Counted from the first letter of the stretch, positions 8,033 through 16,787 are shown. The stretch: DNA of 37,827 bases from Hyphomonadaceae bacterium (GCA_022844345.1 JALHLU010000018.1:1-37827), one strand, 5' to 3'. Made by a program: numbers and translations. Notes: generated by a model from the letters alone, not told the origin.

Positions 8033-8908
8033 TTGAAGCATATCATGGTCGCCACGGATTTTTCGGAGCGGTCGGATCGTGCGCTGCGTCGCGCAACCCT
8101 CCTGGCAAAGCAGTTCGGCGCGCGTCTCTCGCTCGTCCATGTCGTCGACGATGATCGGCCACAAAGGATGCTTGAGAAGGAGCGTGATCTGGCGTCACAG
8201 CTTCTGGACGAGACAGGCGCCTCGGTACGAGGTCATGACGGGGTAACCTGCGACACTCGCGTGGTGCTGGGTGCTTCCTTTGCCGGCATACTGAAAGCTG
8301 TCGAAGATGGAGGTCCAGATCTGCTCGTGATCGGGCCGCACAGGAGACAAGAGCTTCGTGATATATTCGCCGGGACAACAGCAGAACGCACGATACGCTC
8401 GGCTTCCTGTCCGGTCCTTATGGCCAATGCTCCACCTGCCGGCGCCTATCGCAGAATCTTGCTGACAACAGATTTCTCCGAAGAGGCGCGCCGTGCGGTC
8501 GATGCGTTTGTGGCCTTGGGGATGGGGCATGGTTCCGAGATCAGCCTATTGCACCTCTTTGACGTGATGGCTTTTCGCCTCGCCATGGCTGGTTCGATGA
8601 CCGAAAGCAGCCGGATCACATATCTTGAAAACGTGCGCGATGAGGCAAGGAAGGAGCTGGTATCGTTCGCGCAGGCGGCGGCGCTCAGGAGTGTGAAGCA
8701 GATAGCGCGTGAATCACGAAGCTCGACCGCGCTCGACATCCTTGCGGAAGCGAAGGAGACCTCCGCGGACTTGATAGTGGTCGGCACACGAGGCCGAAGT
8801 GGTCTGGGCAAGTTCCTGTTGGGAAGTGTGGCGGAGGAGGTGCTCAGAAGCGCCGATCGCGACGTTCTGGCGGTCCCTCCTCGGAAGAACGCCACGGCAA
8901 CCCAGTAA
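8033..8908 (+). CDS. Universal stress protein, tandem UspA domains, ATP-binding type
   Basis: The 291-residue protein has two UspA domains, each starting with the typical VATDFSE / LLTTDFSE strand. The second domain ends with the full ATP-binding signature GTRGRSGLGKFLLGS (G-2X-G-9X-G-S), unlike the other three usp proteins here, so it is the one most likely to bind ATP. The first domain has a degenerate loop (GPHRRQELRDIFAGT). I used the TTG at 8033: it gives the canonical MKHIMVATDFS start, and GGGAG precedes it by about 7 bases; an in-frame ATG lies at 8045. It stands alone behind an FNR/FixK box and belongs to a different UspA branch from its neighbours. Confidence 0.9.
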   Translation: MKHIMVATDFSERSDRALRRATLLAKQFGARLSLVHVVDDDRPQRMLEKERDLASQLLDETGASVRGHDGVTCDTRVVLGASFAGILKAVEDGGPDLLVIGPHRRQELRDIFAGTTAERTIRSASCPVLMANAPPAGAYRRILLTTDFSEEARRAVDAFVALGMGHGSEISLLHLFDVMAFRLAMAGSMTESSRITYLENVRDEARKELVSFAQAAALRSVKQIARESRSSTALDILAEAKETSADLIVVGTRGRSGLGKFLLGSVAEEVLRSADRDVLAVPPRKNATATQ

Positions 8909-9261
8909 ACTGACTATGGCTGCCGCCTTCCTCGGTTCGAGCCAGCCCGGGTAGGGCCACAGGGTCGGCCAGCAAATCCCAGAGTTGTTTGCAGATGCGC
9001 TGTTCGGGTCAACTCAGGTGATCCTGGTCAAGGGCGGAACCCGTTTACTGCTTTATCTATCCGGTGATTGCTGATTCAGCCGGGAGTACGCGTTGAGTTC
9101 AACAAGGCCGAGGCTTCCAGACGCTTGTTGGCGGACTAGGTTTGGCTCTCTGACGCACCACCCAGCCTATGGAAGGCTTCCTGAGGATACTGGAGCGGAC
9201 ACTTGTTTCCGTGACTCGATCCGCAATTTCCCGGAGATAGCTCTGATCAAAGGCGAAATTC
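8909..9261 (+). other. Intergenic region and long leader of the P-type ATPase gene
   Basis: No gene is visible in these 353 bases. An FNR/FixK box lies at 9018-9031, and an AT-rich stretch at 9051-9060 (CTTTATCTAT) about 32 bases after its centre could be the -10 region. That would leave a leader near 195 bases before ATG 9262. I recognise no known riboswitch in it. Confidence 0.5.
9018..9031. promoter_or_regulatory. FNR/FixK-type box upstream of P-type ATPase
   Basis: The site reads GTGAT-CCTG-GTCAA, one mismatch from TTGAT-N4-GTCAA. It lies 237 bases (centre) before ATG 9262, farther than at the usp genes. Confidence 0.55.
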
Positions 9262-11991
9262 ATGAATGATCAGCGCTCTCAAGCCGTCGCTGATGCCGTC
9301 CGCGCTTACGCACTGCCTGTCGAGAGCGTGCTGACGTCGGTTGAAAGTCGGCTGAGCGGCCTCTCCGAAACGGAGGCTTTGGACCGGCTGGAGAGGTTCG
9401 GGCCGAACCAGATGCCGGACCCGCCCCGTCGTAGCTCCGTCCTCCGCTTCCTGTCACATTTTCACAACGTGCTCATCTACGTCCTGATGGGTGCAGCAGC
9501 CATTACCGGCGCGCTGGGTCATTTTGTCGACACCGGCGTCATTCTCGCAGTGGTGATCGCCAACGCCGTCATCGGGTATGTTCAGGAGGGCCGGGCCGAA
9601 CAGGCGATGGACGCAATTCGGCAGATGCTTGCCCCCAAGACATCAGTATGGCGTGATAACGAGCGCCGCACGATTGACAGCGCAGGCGTCGTGCCCGGCG
9701 ACATTGTCCTGCTTGAAGCGGGTGAGAAAGTTCCCGCAGACGTGCGGCTCGTGGAAGCCTCCGGCTTGCGCGTTGAAGAGGCGATTCTCACAGGTGAATC
9801 CGTTCCCGCCAGCAAAGGCGTGAAATCGGTCTCCGTAGACGCGGCTCTCGGCGACAAATCATCCATGGCCTTCAGCGGCACATTGATCGCAGCCGGCGCC
9901 GGGCGCGGTGTCGTCGTTGCGACGGGCGCGTCGACAGAAGTTGGACGCATCAGCGGCATGCTGTCCACGGTGGAAACGCTCACCACTCCCCTGGTCCGTC
10001 AGATGGACGCGTTCGCGCGATGGCTTACGATCCTCATCCTTCTGCTTTCCGCTGTCCTGCTGACGTATGACTATTTCGTCGGTCACAGGCCGTTCGCCGA
10101 GACCTTCATGGTCGTAGTCGGCCTGGCGGTCGCCGCCATTCCGGAGGGATTGCCCGCAGTCCTCACGATTACGCTTGCCGTCGGCGTTCAGGCGATGGCG
10201 CGGCGCAATGCTATCGTCCGCCGCCTGCCAGCGATCGAAACACTGGGTTCGGTGTCGGTCATCTGTACCGACAAGACCGGCACGCTCACCCGCAATGAGA
10301 TGATGGTGACGACCGTTGCAAGCGGCAACCATATCTACACGGCGACTGGGAACGGCTATGCTCCGGAGGGCGGCATCCTGCTTGGCGGTGATGCGGTCGA
10401 CCTTGCAGACCATATGCAGTTGCAGGCGTTCGCCGTCGCCGCAGGATTATGCAATGACGCCGCGCTCCACAGCGATGCAACTGGCTGGAAGGTTGAGGGA
10501 GATCCCATGGAGGGGGCCCTCAAGGCCCTTGCCGGGAAGATCACGAAACGCGGTGTGGATCCGTTCGCCGAATGGCGGCGGCTGGATGCAATCCCCTTCG
10601 ACGCAAGACACAGATATATGGCTGTTCTTTACCGCGCTGCCGATGGCGGCGTCCACATCCATGTGAAAGGCGCTCCCGAACGGCTTCTTGAGATGTGTTC
10701 GTTCCAGCAGGCTTCCGACGGAAGAGTTGAGCCTCTGAACGCCGGCTACTGGCGTGAGCGGATCGACGACATTGCAGCGCAGGGCCGGCGCGTCCTTGCC
10801 CTGGCGACACGATCAGCGTGTCTCGAACATGAGGTTTTGAAAGAAGCCGATCTCGCCGAGGGGCTGGTGCTCATCGGACTGGTCGGCCTGATCGATCCGC
10901 CGCGGCCGGAAGCAGTCGCCGCTGTTGCAGAATGCCACCAGGCGGGAATTCGGGTTAAGATGATCACCGGGGACCACGCTGGGACCGCATCGGCAATCGC
11001 GCGCCAGATCGGCCTTGAGAACCCCGGCAAAGTGCTTACAGGCGCTGACATTGAGAGGATGGATGACGCTGCGCTGGCGGCGGTCGTGAGTGATACGAGC
11101 GTCTTCGCGAGGACCAGTCCTGAGCACAAGCTGCGCCTTGTGACGGCCCTGCAATCTCACGGCTTGACGGTGGCGATGACGGGCGATGGCGTCAATGACG
11201 CGCCCGCCCTGAAGCGAGCGGATGCCGGAATCGCTATGGGCCAGAAGGGCAGCGAAGCGGCCAAGGAAGCAGCCGAACTTGTTCTGGCTGATGACAACTT
11301 TGCATCGATCGTCGCAGCAGTCCGCGAGGGGCGCACTGTCTACGACAATATCAAGAAGGTGATCAGCTGGACGCTGCCCACAAATGCCGGCGAGGCAATG
11401 ACGCTGGTTCTGGCGTTGCTGTTGGGTCTGGCGCTGCCGATAACTGCTGTTCAGATTCTGTGGATCAACCTTATCACCGGCATCACACTCGGGATCGCGC
11501 TGGCGTTTGAGCCCACCGAGGAAAACACGATGAGGCGGCCGCCAAGACGACGCGAAGAGTCGCTGTTGTCCGGTGAGCTGGTCTGGCACATCGTGCTTGT
11601 GTCCATGTTGTTCCTCGCTGCTGTCTTCGGCATGTTCGCCTATGCTGTTGACAGGGGTTATCCGCCTGAACTTGCGCAGACGATCGCGCTGAACACACTT
11701 GTGGTGCTGGAGATCTTCCATCTGTTCTTCATTCGCAATCTCTACGGTACATCCTTGAGCTGGAAGGCGGTGCGGGGCACGCCTGTCATCTGGACATGCG
11801 TCATCGCGATCACGCTCGCGCAGTTTGCTGTCACCTATCTGCCGCCACTCCAGCAGATATTTGGCACGCAGGCCGTACCTCTCTTCGATGGTGTCCTGAT
11901 AGTCGTGGTAGGCGTCACCTTCTTTGCCGTGATCGAGGTCGAAAAGCAGCTCCGGCTCGTCTTCCGCCGGACCGCCAGACCGGGCTCGTAG
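9262..11991 (+). CDS. Cation-transporting P-type ATPase, P2-like (PacL/CtpF type)
   Basis: A 909-residue inner-membrane ATPase with every catalytic hallmark: cation-ATPase N-domain, actuator motif LTGES, PEGLPA in M4, phosphorylation site DKTGT with D337, and the hinge motif MTGDGVNDAPALK. About ten hydrophobic segments are visible, four after the hinge. In M6, where Ca2+ pumps have N-x-x-T-D, this protein has NLITGITLG, so the key acidic ligand is missing and calcium transport cannot be assumed. The family includes M. tuberculosis CtpF, a DosR-regulon pump, which fits the usp-rich context. ATG 9262 is preceded by AAAGGCGAAA. An FNR/FixK box lies about 240 bases upstream. Confidence 0.93.
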   Translation: MNDQRSQAVADAVRAYALPVESVLTSVESRLSGLSETEALDRLERFGPNQMPDPPRRSSVLRFLSHFHNVLIYVLMGAAAITGALGHFVDTGVILAVVIANAVIGYVQEGRAEQAMDAIRQMLAPKTSVWRDNERRTIDSAGVVPGDIVLLEAGEKVPADVRLVEASGLRVEEAILTGESVPASKGVKSVSVDAALGDKSSMAFSGTLIAAGAGRGVVVATGASTEVGRISGMLSTVETLTTPLVRQMDAFARWLTILILLLSAVLLTYDYFVGHRPFAETFMVVVGLAVAAIPEGLPAVLTITLAVGVQAMARRNAIVRRLPAIETLGSVSVICTDKTGTLTRNEMMVTTVASGNHIYTATGNGYAPEGGILLGGDAVDLADHMQLQAFAVAAGLCNDAALHSDATGWKVEGDPMEGALKALAGKITKRGVDPFAEWRRLDAIPFDARHRYMAVLYRAADGGVHIHVKGAPERLLEMCSFQQASDGRVEPLNAGYWRERIDDIAAQGRRVLALATRSACLEHEVLKEADLAEGLVLIGLVGLIDPPRPEAVAAVAECHQAGIRVKMITGDHAGTASAIARQIGLENPGKVLTGADIERMDDAALAAVVSDTSVFARTSPEHKLRLVTALQSHGLTVAMTGDGVNDAPALKRADAGIAMGQKGSEAAKEAAELVLADDNFASIVAAVREGRTVYDNIKKVISWTLPTNAGEAMTLVLALLLGLALPITAVQILWINLITGITLGIALAFEPTEENTMRRPPRRREESLLSGELVWHIVLVSMLFLAAVFGMFAYAVDRGYPPELAQTIALNTLVVLEIFHLFFIRNLYGTSLSWKAVRGTPVIWTCVIAITLAQFAVTYLPPLQQIFGTQAVPLFDGVLIVVVGVTFFAVIEVEKQLRLVFRRTARPGS

Positions 11992-12174
11992 CAGTCCCTC
12001 GACAGAGGTCGGGCTCGCAACCTCTGCCGGCGCAATGCAGTCGGCAATGCTGACGCCATGTGTCCTGAAGTCTGGAGCACCGTGCGTGATCTCTCCCCGA
12101 TCAAAGAGGGCCATCTTCGGCTGACGTTGGCGTGTTGAATCCATGATACCAAGGATCCCCACGCTGAGGGCGCC

Positions 12175-12185
12175 GTCAGACCTAC
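12175..12185 (+). repeat. IS6-like terminal scar (11 bases)
   Basis: GTCAGACCTAC matches exactly the left end of the intact IS6 copy (18524-18534) and abuts the first base of the IS3 remnant. It may be the stub of an IS6 element interrupted by the IS3 insertion. An 11-base match alone is weak evidence; its position at a module boundary strengthens it. Confidence 0.4.
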
Positions 12186-12590
12186 TGAGGTGCTCCCCAA
12201 CTTTGGACCACCCGGGCGCAGAGTTTTCGACCCGTTTCGCGCCCGGCGGGCTGGTTGCGCCGGGGGCGTAGTGGAATGCAGCCCGGGGGTTTGTTCCCGA
12301 TCGCGCTGTGTGGTCGTCGCTCGTTGCAGTCTCTGCGCCAAGCTTCCAGCTTTTCGCAGGCGTCTTCGAGCCCCAGGAGCCAGTGAGCGTTGAGGCACTC
12401 AGCGCGGAACTGGCCATTGAAGCTTTCCATGAACGCATTGTCGGTCGGCTTACCAGGGCATGAGAAGTCGAGCGCGACGTCATGCTGATACGCCCACAGA
12501 TCGAGATCGCGGGAGACAAACTCCGAGCCCTGATCGATCCTGATCCGCTTCGGATAGCCGGTACGCCGAAACGTCAAACGGAGAGTCGGT
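12186..12590 (-). pseudogene. IS3-family transposase, 3' remnant
   Basis: On the minus strand this encodes the last about 130 residues of an IS3-family OrfB integrase-type transposase. The segment has IRIDQGSEFVSRDLDLWAY (second catalytic D) and FMESFNGQFRAECLN (catalytic E), followed by the usual W..DCNERRPHSAIG tail. The N-terminal part, including the first catalytic D, OrfA and the left end, is missing: similarity breaks at about 12590. The probable element terminus is TGAGGTGCTCCCCAAC at 12186. It is therefore inactive and marks a rearrangement junction between the P-type ATPase and the ABC exporter genes. Confidence 0.85.
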
Positions 12591-12699
12591 GTTCACTCTT
12601 GAACAAGTGGGTCATCGCAGCTGAACAGAATCAATCGCGGGATCCGCAGGTGTCGTAAGGTCAGGACCGACAAGGCAATTGCCGCCTTAGTCCGATCCA

Positions 12700-13884
12700 T
12701 CAGTCCGCGCCGAGTTTAAGCAGTGGTGTTCTTGCTGCGCGAAGTGCGGGCAGTATCCCGCCCAGAAGGCCAAGCAAGAGCGCTAGCTGGATGCCGGCCA
12801 GCACCTGCTGCGGTCCGATGTTGAAGTCGAAGACCACCTGCGTGAATCCGCCGCCGAGGGTTGAGGCAGTCAGCCCGTTGAACAGCAGGTACGCGGCGCC
12901 CGCGCCGACGAGACCGCCTGCGAGCGCCAGCACAATGGACTCGGTGATCGCCCCGGCGAAGGCTGGAAGACCGCCGAAGCCGATGGCGCGCAAGGTTGCA
13001 AGTTCCTTGCTGCGCGCCTCGACCGCCGCATACATGGTGTTCAACGCGCCTGCGAGTGCGCCGAAGCCTAGCGTTATGGAAAGCACCCAACCGAAATACA
13101 CCAGGTACTGGAGTGACTGAGCTTCGCTGGCGAAGTGTTCCTTCTCGGTCTTAACATCGACTTGCAGTCGTGGCTCGCTGTCAACAAACGACTTGATCTC
13201 GGCGAGCGCCGAGGTGGACTCAAGGCGGGCGCGCAGCGCCTGAACGGTTGGGCCCCGATTGAACAGGCTCTGGACCACGGGAAGGTCGGCCCACAGTTCG
13301 CTGTCGAACACGGTTCCGGGAACCTCGAAAATGCCGACCACCTTCCAGGCGCTGCCGCCGAGCTGCAATTCGGTGTCGAGGTCGAAGCCTCTGAACTCGC
13401 GAACGACGCCGGCGCCCACAATCATCTCGTTTGTGCCGGGTTCGAACATTCGGCCCGAGCTAAGACGAAAGCCCGTGCGTAGTTCCGGCGCCCGACTGGT
13501 TACGCCGCGCAATGAAACGTTGGCCTCGCCGCCTCCGGCTCGCCTGTTTGCGCCAACAACGACATAGAGTTCTGGGGAGGTGATTGGTCTGCCTGCGGCG
13601 TCGCGCGCTATGCCGGGCGCCTCCTCGAGCAGGCGCACAGATTCCGATGACATGGTCGAGTTGAGTTCTGCTTCCGAACCAGTGCCGAGGATCATGGCAA
13701 TGTCATCAGAGCCTGTCCCGGCAACCGTCTTCGTGAATCCGTTCGACATGGCGAGGAAAGCCAGGAGAGTGGCGACAACGAGCGCGATCGAGAGGATCGT
13801 TGTGACTGAACCCCAGAAGCGGCTGGGTAGGCCCCCAATGGTCATGCTGACGACAGCCGCCACCTGACGGAAAAGGGAGGTCAT
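12700..13884 (-). CDS. ABC transporter permease, FtsX/MacB type (second permease)
   Basis: This 394-residue inner-membrane protein has the FtsX/MacB permease layout. One N-terminal membrane helix near residues 20-45 precedes a periplasmic domain of about 220 residues, then three C-terminal helices (YFGWVLSITLGFGALAG, AITESIVLALAGGLVGAG, LALLLGLLGGILPALRAA). It is the last gene of the exporter operon, starting 3 bases after the stop of the first permease. Although it ends about 110 bases from the IS3 break, its C-terminus is complete for the family. It probably forms a heterodimer with the permease at 13888 and works with the ATPase at 15048. Confidence 0.88.
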   Translation of the reverse strand: MTSLFRQVAAVVSMTIGGLPSRFWGSVTTILSIALVVATLLAFLAMSNGFTKTVAGTGSDDIAMILGTGSEAELNSTMSSESVRLLEEAPGIARDAAGRPITSPELYVVVGANRRAGGGEANVSLRGVTSRAPELRTGFRLSSGRMFEPGTNEMIVGAGVVREFRGFDLDTELQLGGSAWKVVGIFEVPGTVFDSELWADLPVVQSLFNRGPTVQALRARLESTSALAEIKSFVDSEPRLQVDVKTEKEHFASEAQSLQYLVYFGWVLSITLGFGALAGALNTMYAAVEARSKELATLRAIGFGGLPAFAGAITESIVLALAGGLVGAGAAYLLFNGLTASTLGGGFTQVVFDFNIGPQQVLAGIQLALLLGLLGGILPALRAARTPLLKLGAD

Positions 13885-13887
13885 ACG

Positions 13888-15051
13888 CTAGATCCTCCTG
13901 AACGCCGTGATGACGTTGACACGCATGGCGTTAAATGCCGGGACAGCGCCTGTGATGAAGCCGAGCGCCGCCATGAATCCAGCGGCCGAGAGCGCGATCT
14001 GCGTCGTTATCCGCATGCCGCCGAAGAACTGGTTGAGGGCCGGAATGCTGCTCAGCGTGTGGGTCAGTACACTTGCCAGCGCGAGCCCGAGCATGCCGCC
14101 TAGCAAGGCCAGCAGAAGGGTCTCGCCAACGACAATCCGGCCGATCCGACCCGACGTGAAGCCCAGTGTCTTCATGACCGCTATCTCGCCGGTACGCTCG
14201 CGGATCGCTCCTGCCATTGCATTGCCGACGATGAGAAGGATGGTAACAAATGCGGCGCCCGTGACGCCCAGGATGATGAGCCCGATATTGCCCTGCTGAT
14301 CAATGAAGGCGGCGTTGAACGCCTGTTCGGAAAGAGTTTCCGTTTCAGCGCGCGAGTTTGCGAACTGGCCGTCGACGCGACTGGCGACAGCGTCGTTCTG
14401 CGAAGCATCGGTCGTGACGATCTGAATGATGCCGATCGTGTCGTTGGCGAAAGCGCGAGCTTCGTCGAGATACTCGAAATGCATAAAGACAGAGCCTGTT
14501 GACGTGCTCGTATCCTTGCCGTCGAAGATCGCGCGTATGACGACGGGCCAGACGGATGTGCCGTCACGCCGGCGCCAGATGTTGGACGACAAGGGTATCT
14601 GCTGACCAAGCTGCCAGCCATACTGTTCTGCGACTGCGCGGCCGACCATGATGCTGTCGCGATTTGTGATGAAGGCCTGACGCTGGTCTGCCGGCATCAC
14701 GAACTCGCTGTAGATGCGCGTGTAGCTTTCTGGCTCGACCGCAAAGGTCAGGAGGAAGTTGCGCGGCTCCTGATAGTAGCCGCCAAACCAGTTCGAGTAG
14801 CTGACGTCAGCGACCCCCTCGATGCCCTGAATGCGATTTACGTATGCGAGCGGGAGTGGCTGGGTGAAATTGATGCGATTCGCAACGACAACCCGGTTGC
14901 TGGACGAAACGCCCGCCGCGTTCTCGAGCGAGGACTGGAAAGCCGCGAGCACGCCGTAGATCAGGAACGCGATGAAGATCGCGAAAATCAACAGGCCCGT
15001 CCGCAGAGGCTTTCGCCCCAGTCCCGACAGGATGAGGCGGAAGTCGCTCAC
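13888..15051 (-). CDS. ABC transporter permease, FtsX/MacB type (first permease)
   Basis: The 387-residue inner-membrane protein has an N-terminal helix (TGLLIFAIFIAFLIYGVLAA), a periplasmic MacB-like domain, and three C-terminal FtsX helices. Its ATG overlaps the stop of the ATPase gene by 4 bases (15048-15051), showing tight coupling. FtsX-type permeases of this kind usually act as mechanotransmitters that drive export through the membrane-fusion partner rather than carrying a substrate across the inner membrane. Two separate permease genes suggest a heterodimer, unlike MacB, where ATPase and permease are fused. Substrate unknown. Confidence 0.88.
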   Translation of the reverse strand: MSDFRLILSGLGRKPLRTGLLIFAIFIAFLIYGVLAAFQSSLENAAGVSSSNRVVVANRINFTQPLPLAYVNRIQGIEGVADVSYSNWFGGYYQEPRNFLLTFAVEPESYTRIYSEFVMPADQRQAFITNRDSIMVGRAVAEQYGWQLGQQIPLSSNIWRRRDGTSVWPVVIRAIFDGKDTSTSTGSVFMHFEYLDEARAFANDTIGIIQIVTTDASQNDAVASRVDGQFANSRAETETLSEQAFNAAFIDQQGNIGLIILGVTGAAFVTILLIVGNAMAGAIRERTGEIAVMKTLGFTSGRIGRIVVGETLLLALLGGMLGLALASVLTHTLSSIPALNQFFGGMRITTQIALSAAGFMAALGFITGAVPAFNAMRVNVITAFRRI

Positions 15052-15737
15052 GCCAACCGCTCCTCGAAAGTGCCTTTGTCGAGATGCAGTTCGCGCCGTG
15101 CGTATTTTGCAGCAGCCGGATCGTGCGTGACCATGACGATTGTCTTGCCGAGTTCGCGATTCAACAGCTGCAGCATTTCGAGAATCTCTTGGGCTGTGGT
15201 GCGATCAAGATCGCCCGTAGGTTCGTCTGCCAGGATAAGCTTCGGATCCGCCACGATGGCGCGGGCGATCGCCACTCTCTGTTGCTGCCCGCCAGACAAT
15301 TCCTTGGGCTTGTGCCCGGCGCGGTCGGCAAGTCCCACGATCTCGAGCGCGGTCCTGACGCGGCGTTTGCGCTCCGTCGCGCCAAGTGGCGTCAGCAGCA
15401 AAGGCAGCTCGACGTTGCGCGCCGCCGACATGGTCGGCATCAGGTTGTAGAACTGGAAGATGAATCCGATATTGGCGGCCCGCCATGCGGAGAGTTGGTT
15501 CTCGGACAGTTTTTCGATGGGTGCGCCGTTAAACAGGATCGTGCCGCCGCTCGGTCTGTCAAGCCCGCCGAGCAGGTTGAGGAGGGTTGTCTTGCCGGAA
15601 CCTGACGGTCCCATCATTGCCACGAAGTCACCCGACGGGATCGTCAGATTGAGGTCGGTGAAGATGCTGATGGCCTCTTCGCCACGGCGATACTTCTTTG
15701 CAACATTGCGCAAGACGATGAGGTCGGTTTCGGCCAT
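15048..15737 (-). CDS. ABC transporter ATP-binding protein, LolD/MacB/DevA type
   Basis: A stand-alone 229-residue nucleotide-binding subunit. It contains Walker A GPSGSGKTT, the family-typical Q-loop segment GFIFQFYNLMPTMSA, signature LSGGQQQR, Walker B LILADEPTGDLD and a switch histidine in VTHD. These are the features of the MacB/LolD branch, which pairs with FtsX-type permeases. The gene begins 24 bases after the membrane-fusion gene ends and overlaps the next permease by 4 bases, so the complex is encoded as one operon. Confidence 0.93.
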   Translation of the reverse strand: MAETDLIVLRNVAKKYRRGEEAISIFTDLNLTIPSGDFVAMMGPSGSGKTTLLNLLGGLDRPSGGTILFNGAPIEKLSENQLSAWRAANIGFIFQFYNLMPTMSAARNVELPLLLTPLGATERKRRVRTALEIVGLADRAGHKPKELSGGQQQRVAIARAIVADPKLILADEPTGDLDRTTAQEILEMLQLLNRELGKTIVMVTHDPAAAKYARRELHLDKGTFEERLA

Positions 15738-15761
15738 GGCATCGTCGCTCCGGGTCGGTCT

Positions 15762-16787
15762 CTAGTCGGCCGATCTATCGAAAGTCACCTTCGCGGCCAT
15801 CTGCGGCAGGACGCGTTCATCGCGTTCCTTGAACCCGACGCGAACCTGGATGGTGGCGCGGTCTCGGTTGGCGGTGGGGATGATCGCGATCACCTCACCG
15901 GGGATCTGCCAGTCCGGATAGGCGTCCAGCACAATCGTCGCCAACTGACCCGCGCTTATATCTGAAATCTGGCCTTCGTTGACGTCGACTTCGACTTCCA
16001 GACTGGCCATGTCCACGAGCGTAGCAACGCCAGTCCGGGTGAATTCTCCGCCCCCGGCTGCCGGCGACAGAATCTCGCCAGCCTGGGCGTTTTTCGCGAT
16101 GATGACGCCCGCGAATGGGGCCCGTACGATATGGCGTTCGACGAACTCCGACTGCCGATTGATCGCGGTTTGAGCAACGGCGGCATCCGCCAGTGCTGCG
16201 CGCTGCTGGGCTGTAAGCGTTTCAATGCGGGACACGGCAGTGTCGTACGCTGCGGCCGAAACCGCGCCTGAACTCACCAGCTTCTCCGCGCGCTGGCGCT
16301 GGGCCTCTGCCTCCACCATCTGCGCTTCTATGGAGCTAATTTCAGCATTCGCGGCTTGCAAACGTCCGCGAGCGAGTTGCAGATCGTATCGCGCAAGGTC
16401 GGCGTCTAGGCGGGCGAGGATCTGCCCCTTTTCAACGACCGCCCCTTCTTCGAACAGCACGTCGGTGAGGCGACCGGTAATGTCCACGGATACGGTGGCA
16501 GACCGGCGCGCGACCACATAGCCTGATGCCACGAGCCCGCCACGGGGTCGGGTCGTTGCTTCCGGCGCTCCAGAGGCGGCACTTGGAGGCGATGCTCCGA
16601 CAGGTTGTAAAGGTGTCTCGGAAGGACCGTTGCTCCGGCCAAATACAGCCCATGCAATCGCAATCAATGCGACACCACCCGCGATCATGGCTGGCAGTTT
16701 CCAGCCGCCAGTTGGCCTTGCGGCCGTCGAGCGGTCGATCGACAGCGATTTCAGTTTCTCGGAGATGTCCATATCCGAACTAACCAT
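15762..16787 (-). CDS. HlyD/MacA-family membrane-fusion protein of ABC exporter
   Basis: The 341-residue protein has one N-terminal membrane anchor (AMIAGGVALIAIAWAVF, about residues 32-48), then a periplasmic region. A lipoyl half-motif (VEKGQILARLDADL) precedes a coiled-coil hairpin rich in A/E/Q from about residue 135 to 210, followed by the second lipoyl half and a beta-barrel domain ending VGFKERDERVLPQMAAKV. It is the first gene of the exporter operon and should connect the permeases with an outer-membrane channel. No TolC gene is in this operon, so it may borrow one. The arrangement resembles DevBCA/MacAB exporters; cargo cannot be read from the sequence. Confidence 0.88.
   Translation of the reverse strand: MVSSDMDISEKLKSLSIDRSTAARPTGGWKLPAMIAGGVALIAIAWAVFGRSNGPSETPLQPVGASPPSAASGAPEATTRPRGGLVASGYVVARRSATVSVDITGRLTDVLFEEGAVVEKGQILARLDADLARYDLQLARGRLQAANAEISSIEAQMVEAEAQRQRAEKLVSSGAVSAAAYDTAVSRIETLTAQQRAALADAAVAQTAINRQSEFVERHIVRAPFAGVIIAKNAQAGEILSPAAGGGEFTRTGVATLVDMASLEVEVDVNEGQISDISAGQLATIVLDAYPDWQIPGEVIAIIPTANRDRATIQVRVGFKERDERVLPQMAAKVTFDRSAD

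Noticed and set aside
10813-12519. Long open frame of 568 codons on the minus strand
   Set aside because: Most of it is antisense to the clear P-type ATPase gene and the rest crosses the IS3 remnant in a different frame; its translation resembles no family and is typical of GC-rich shadow frames.
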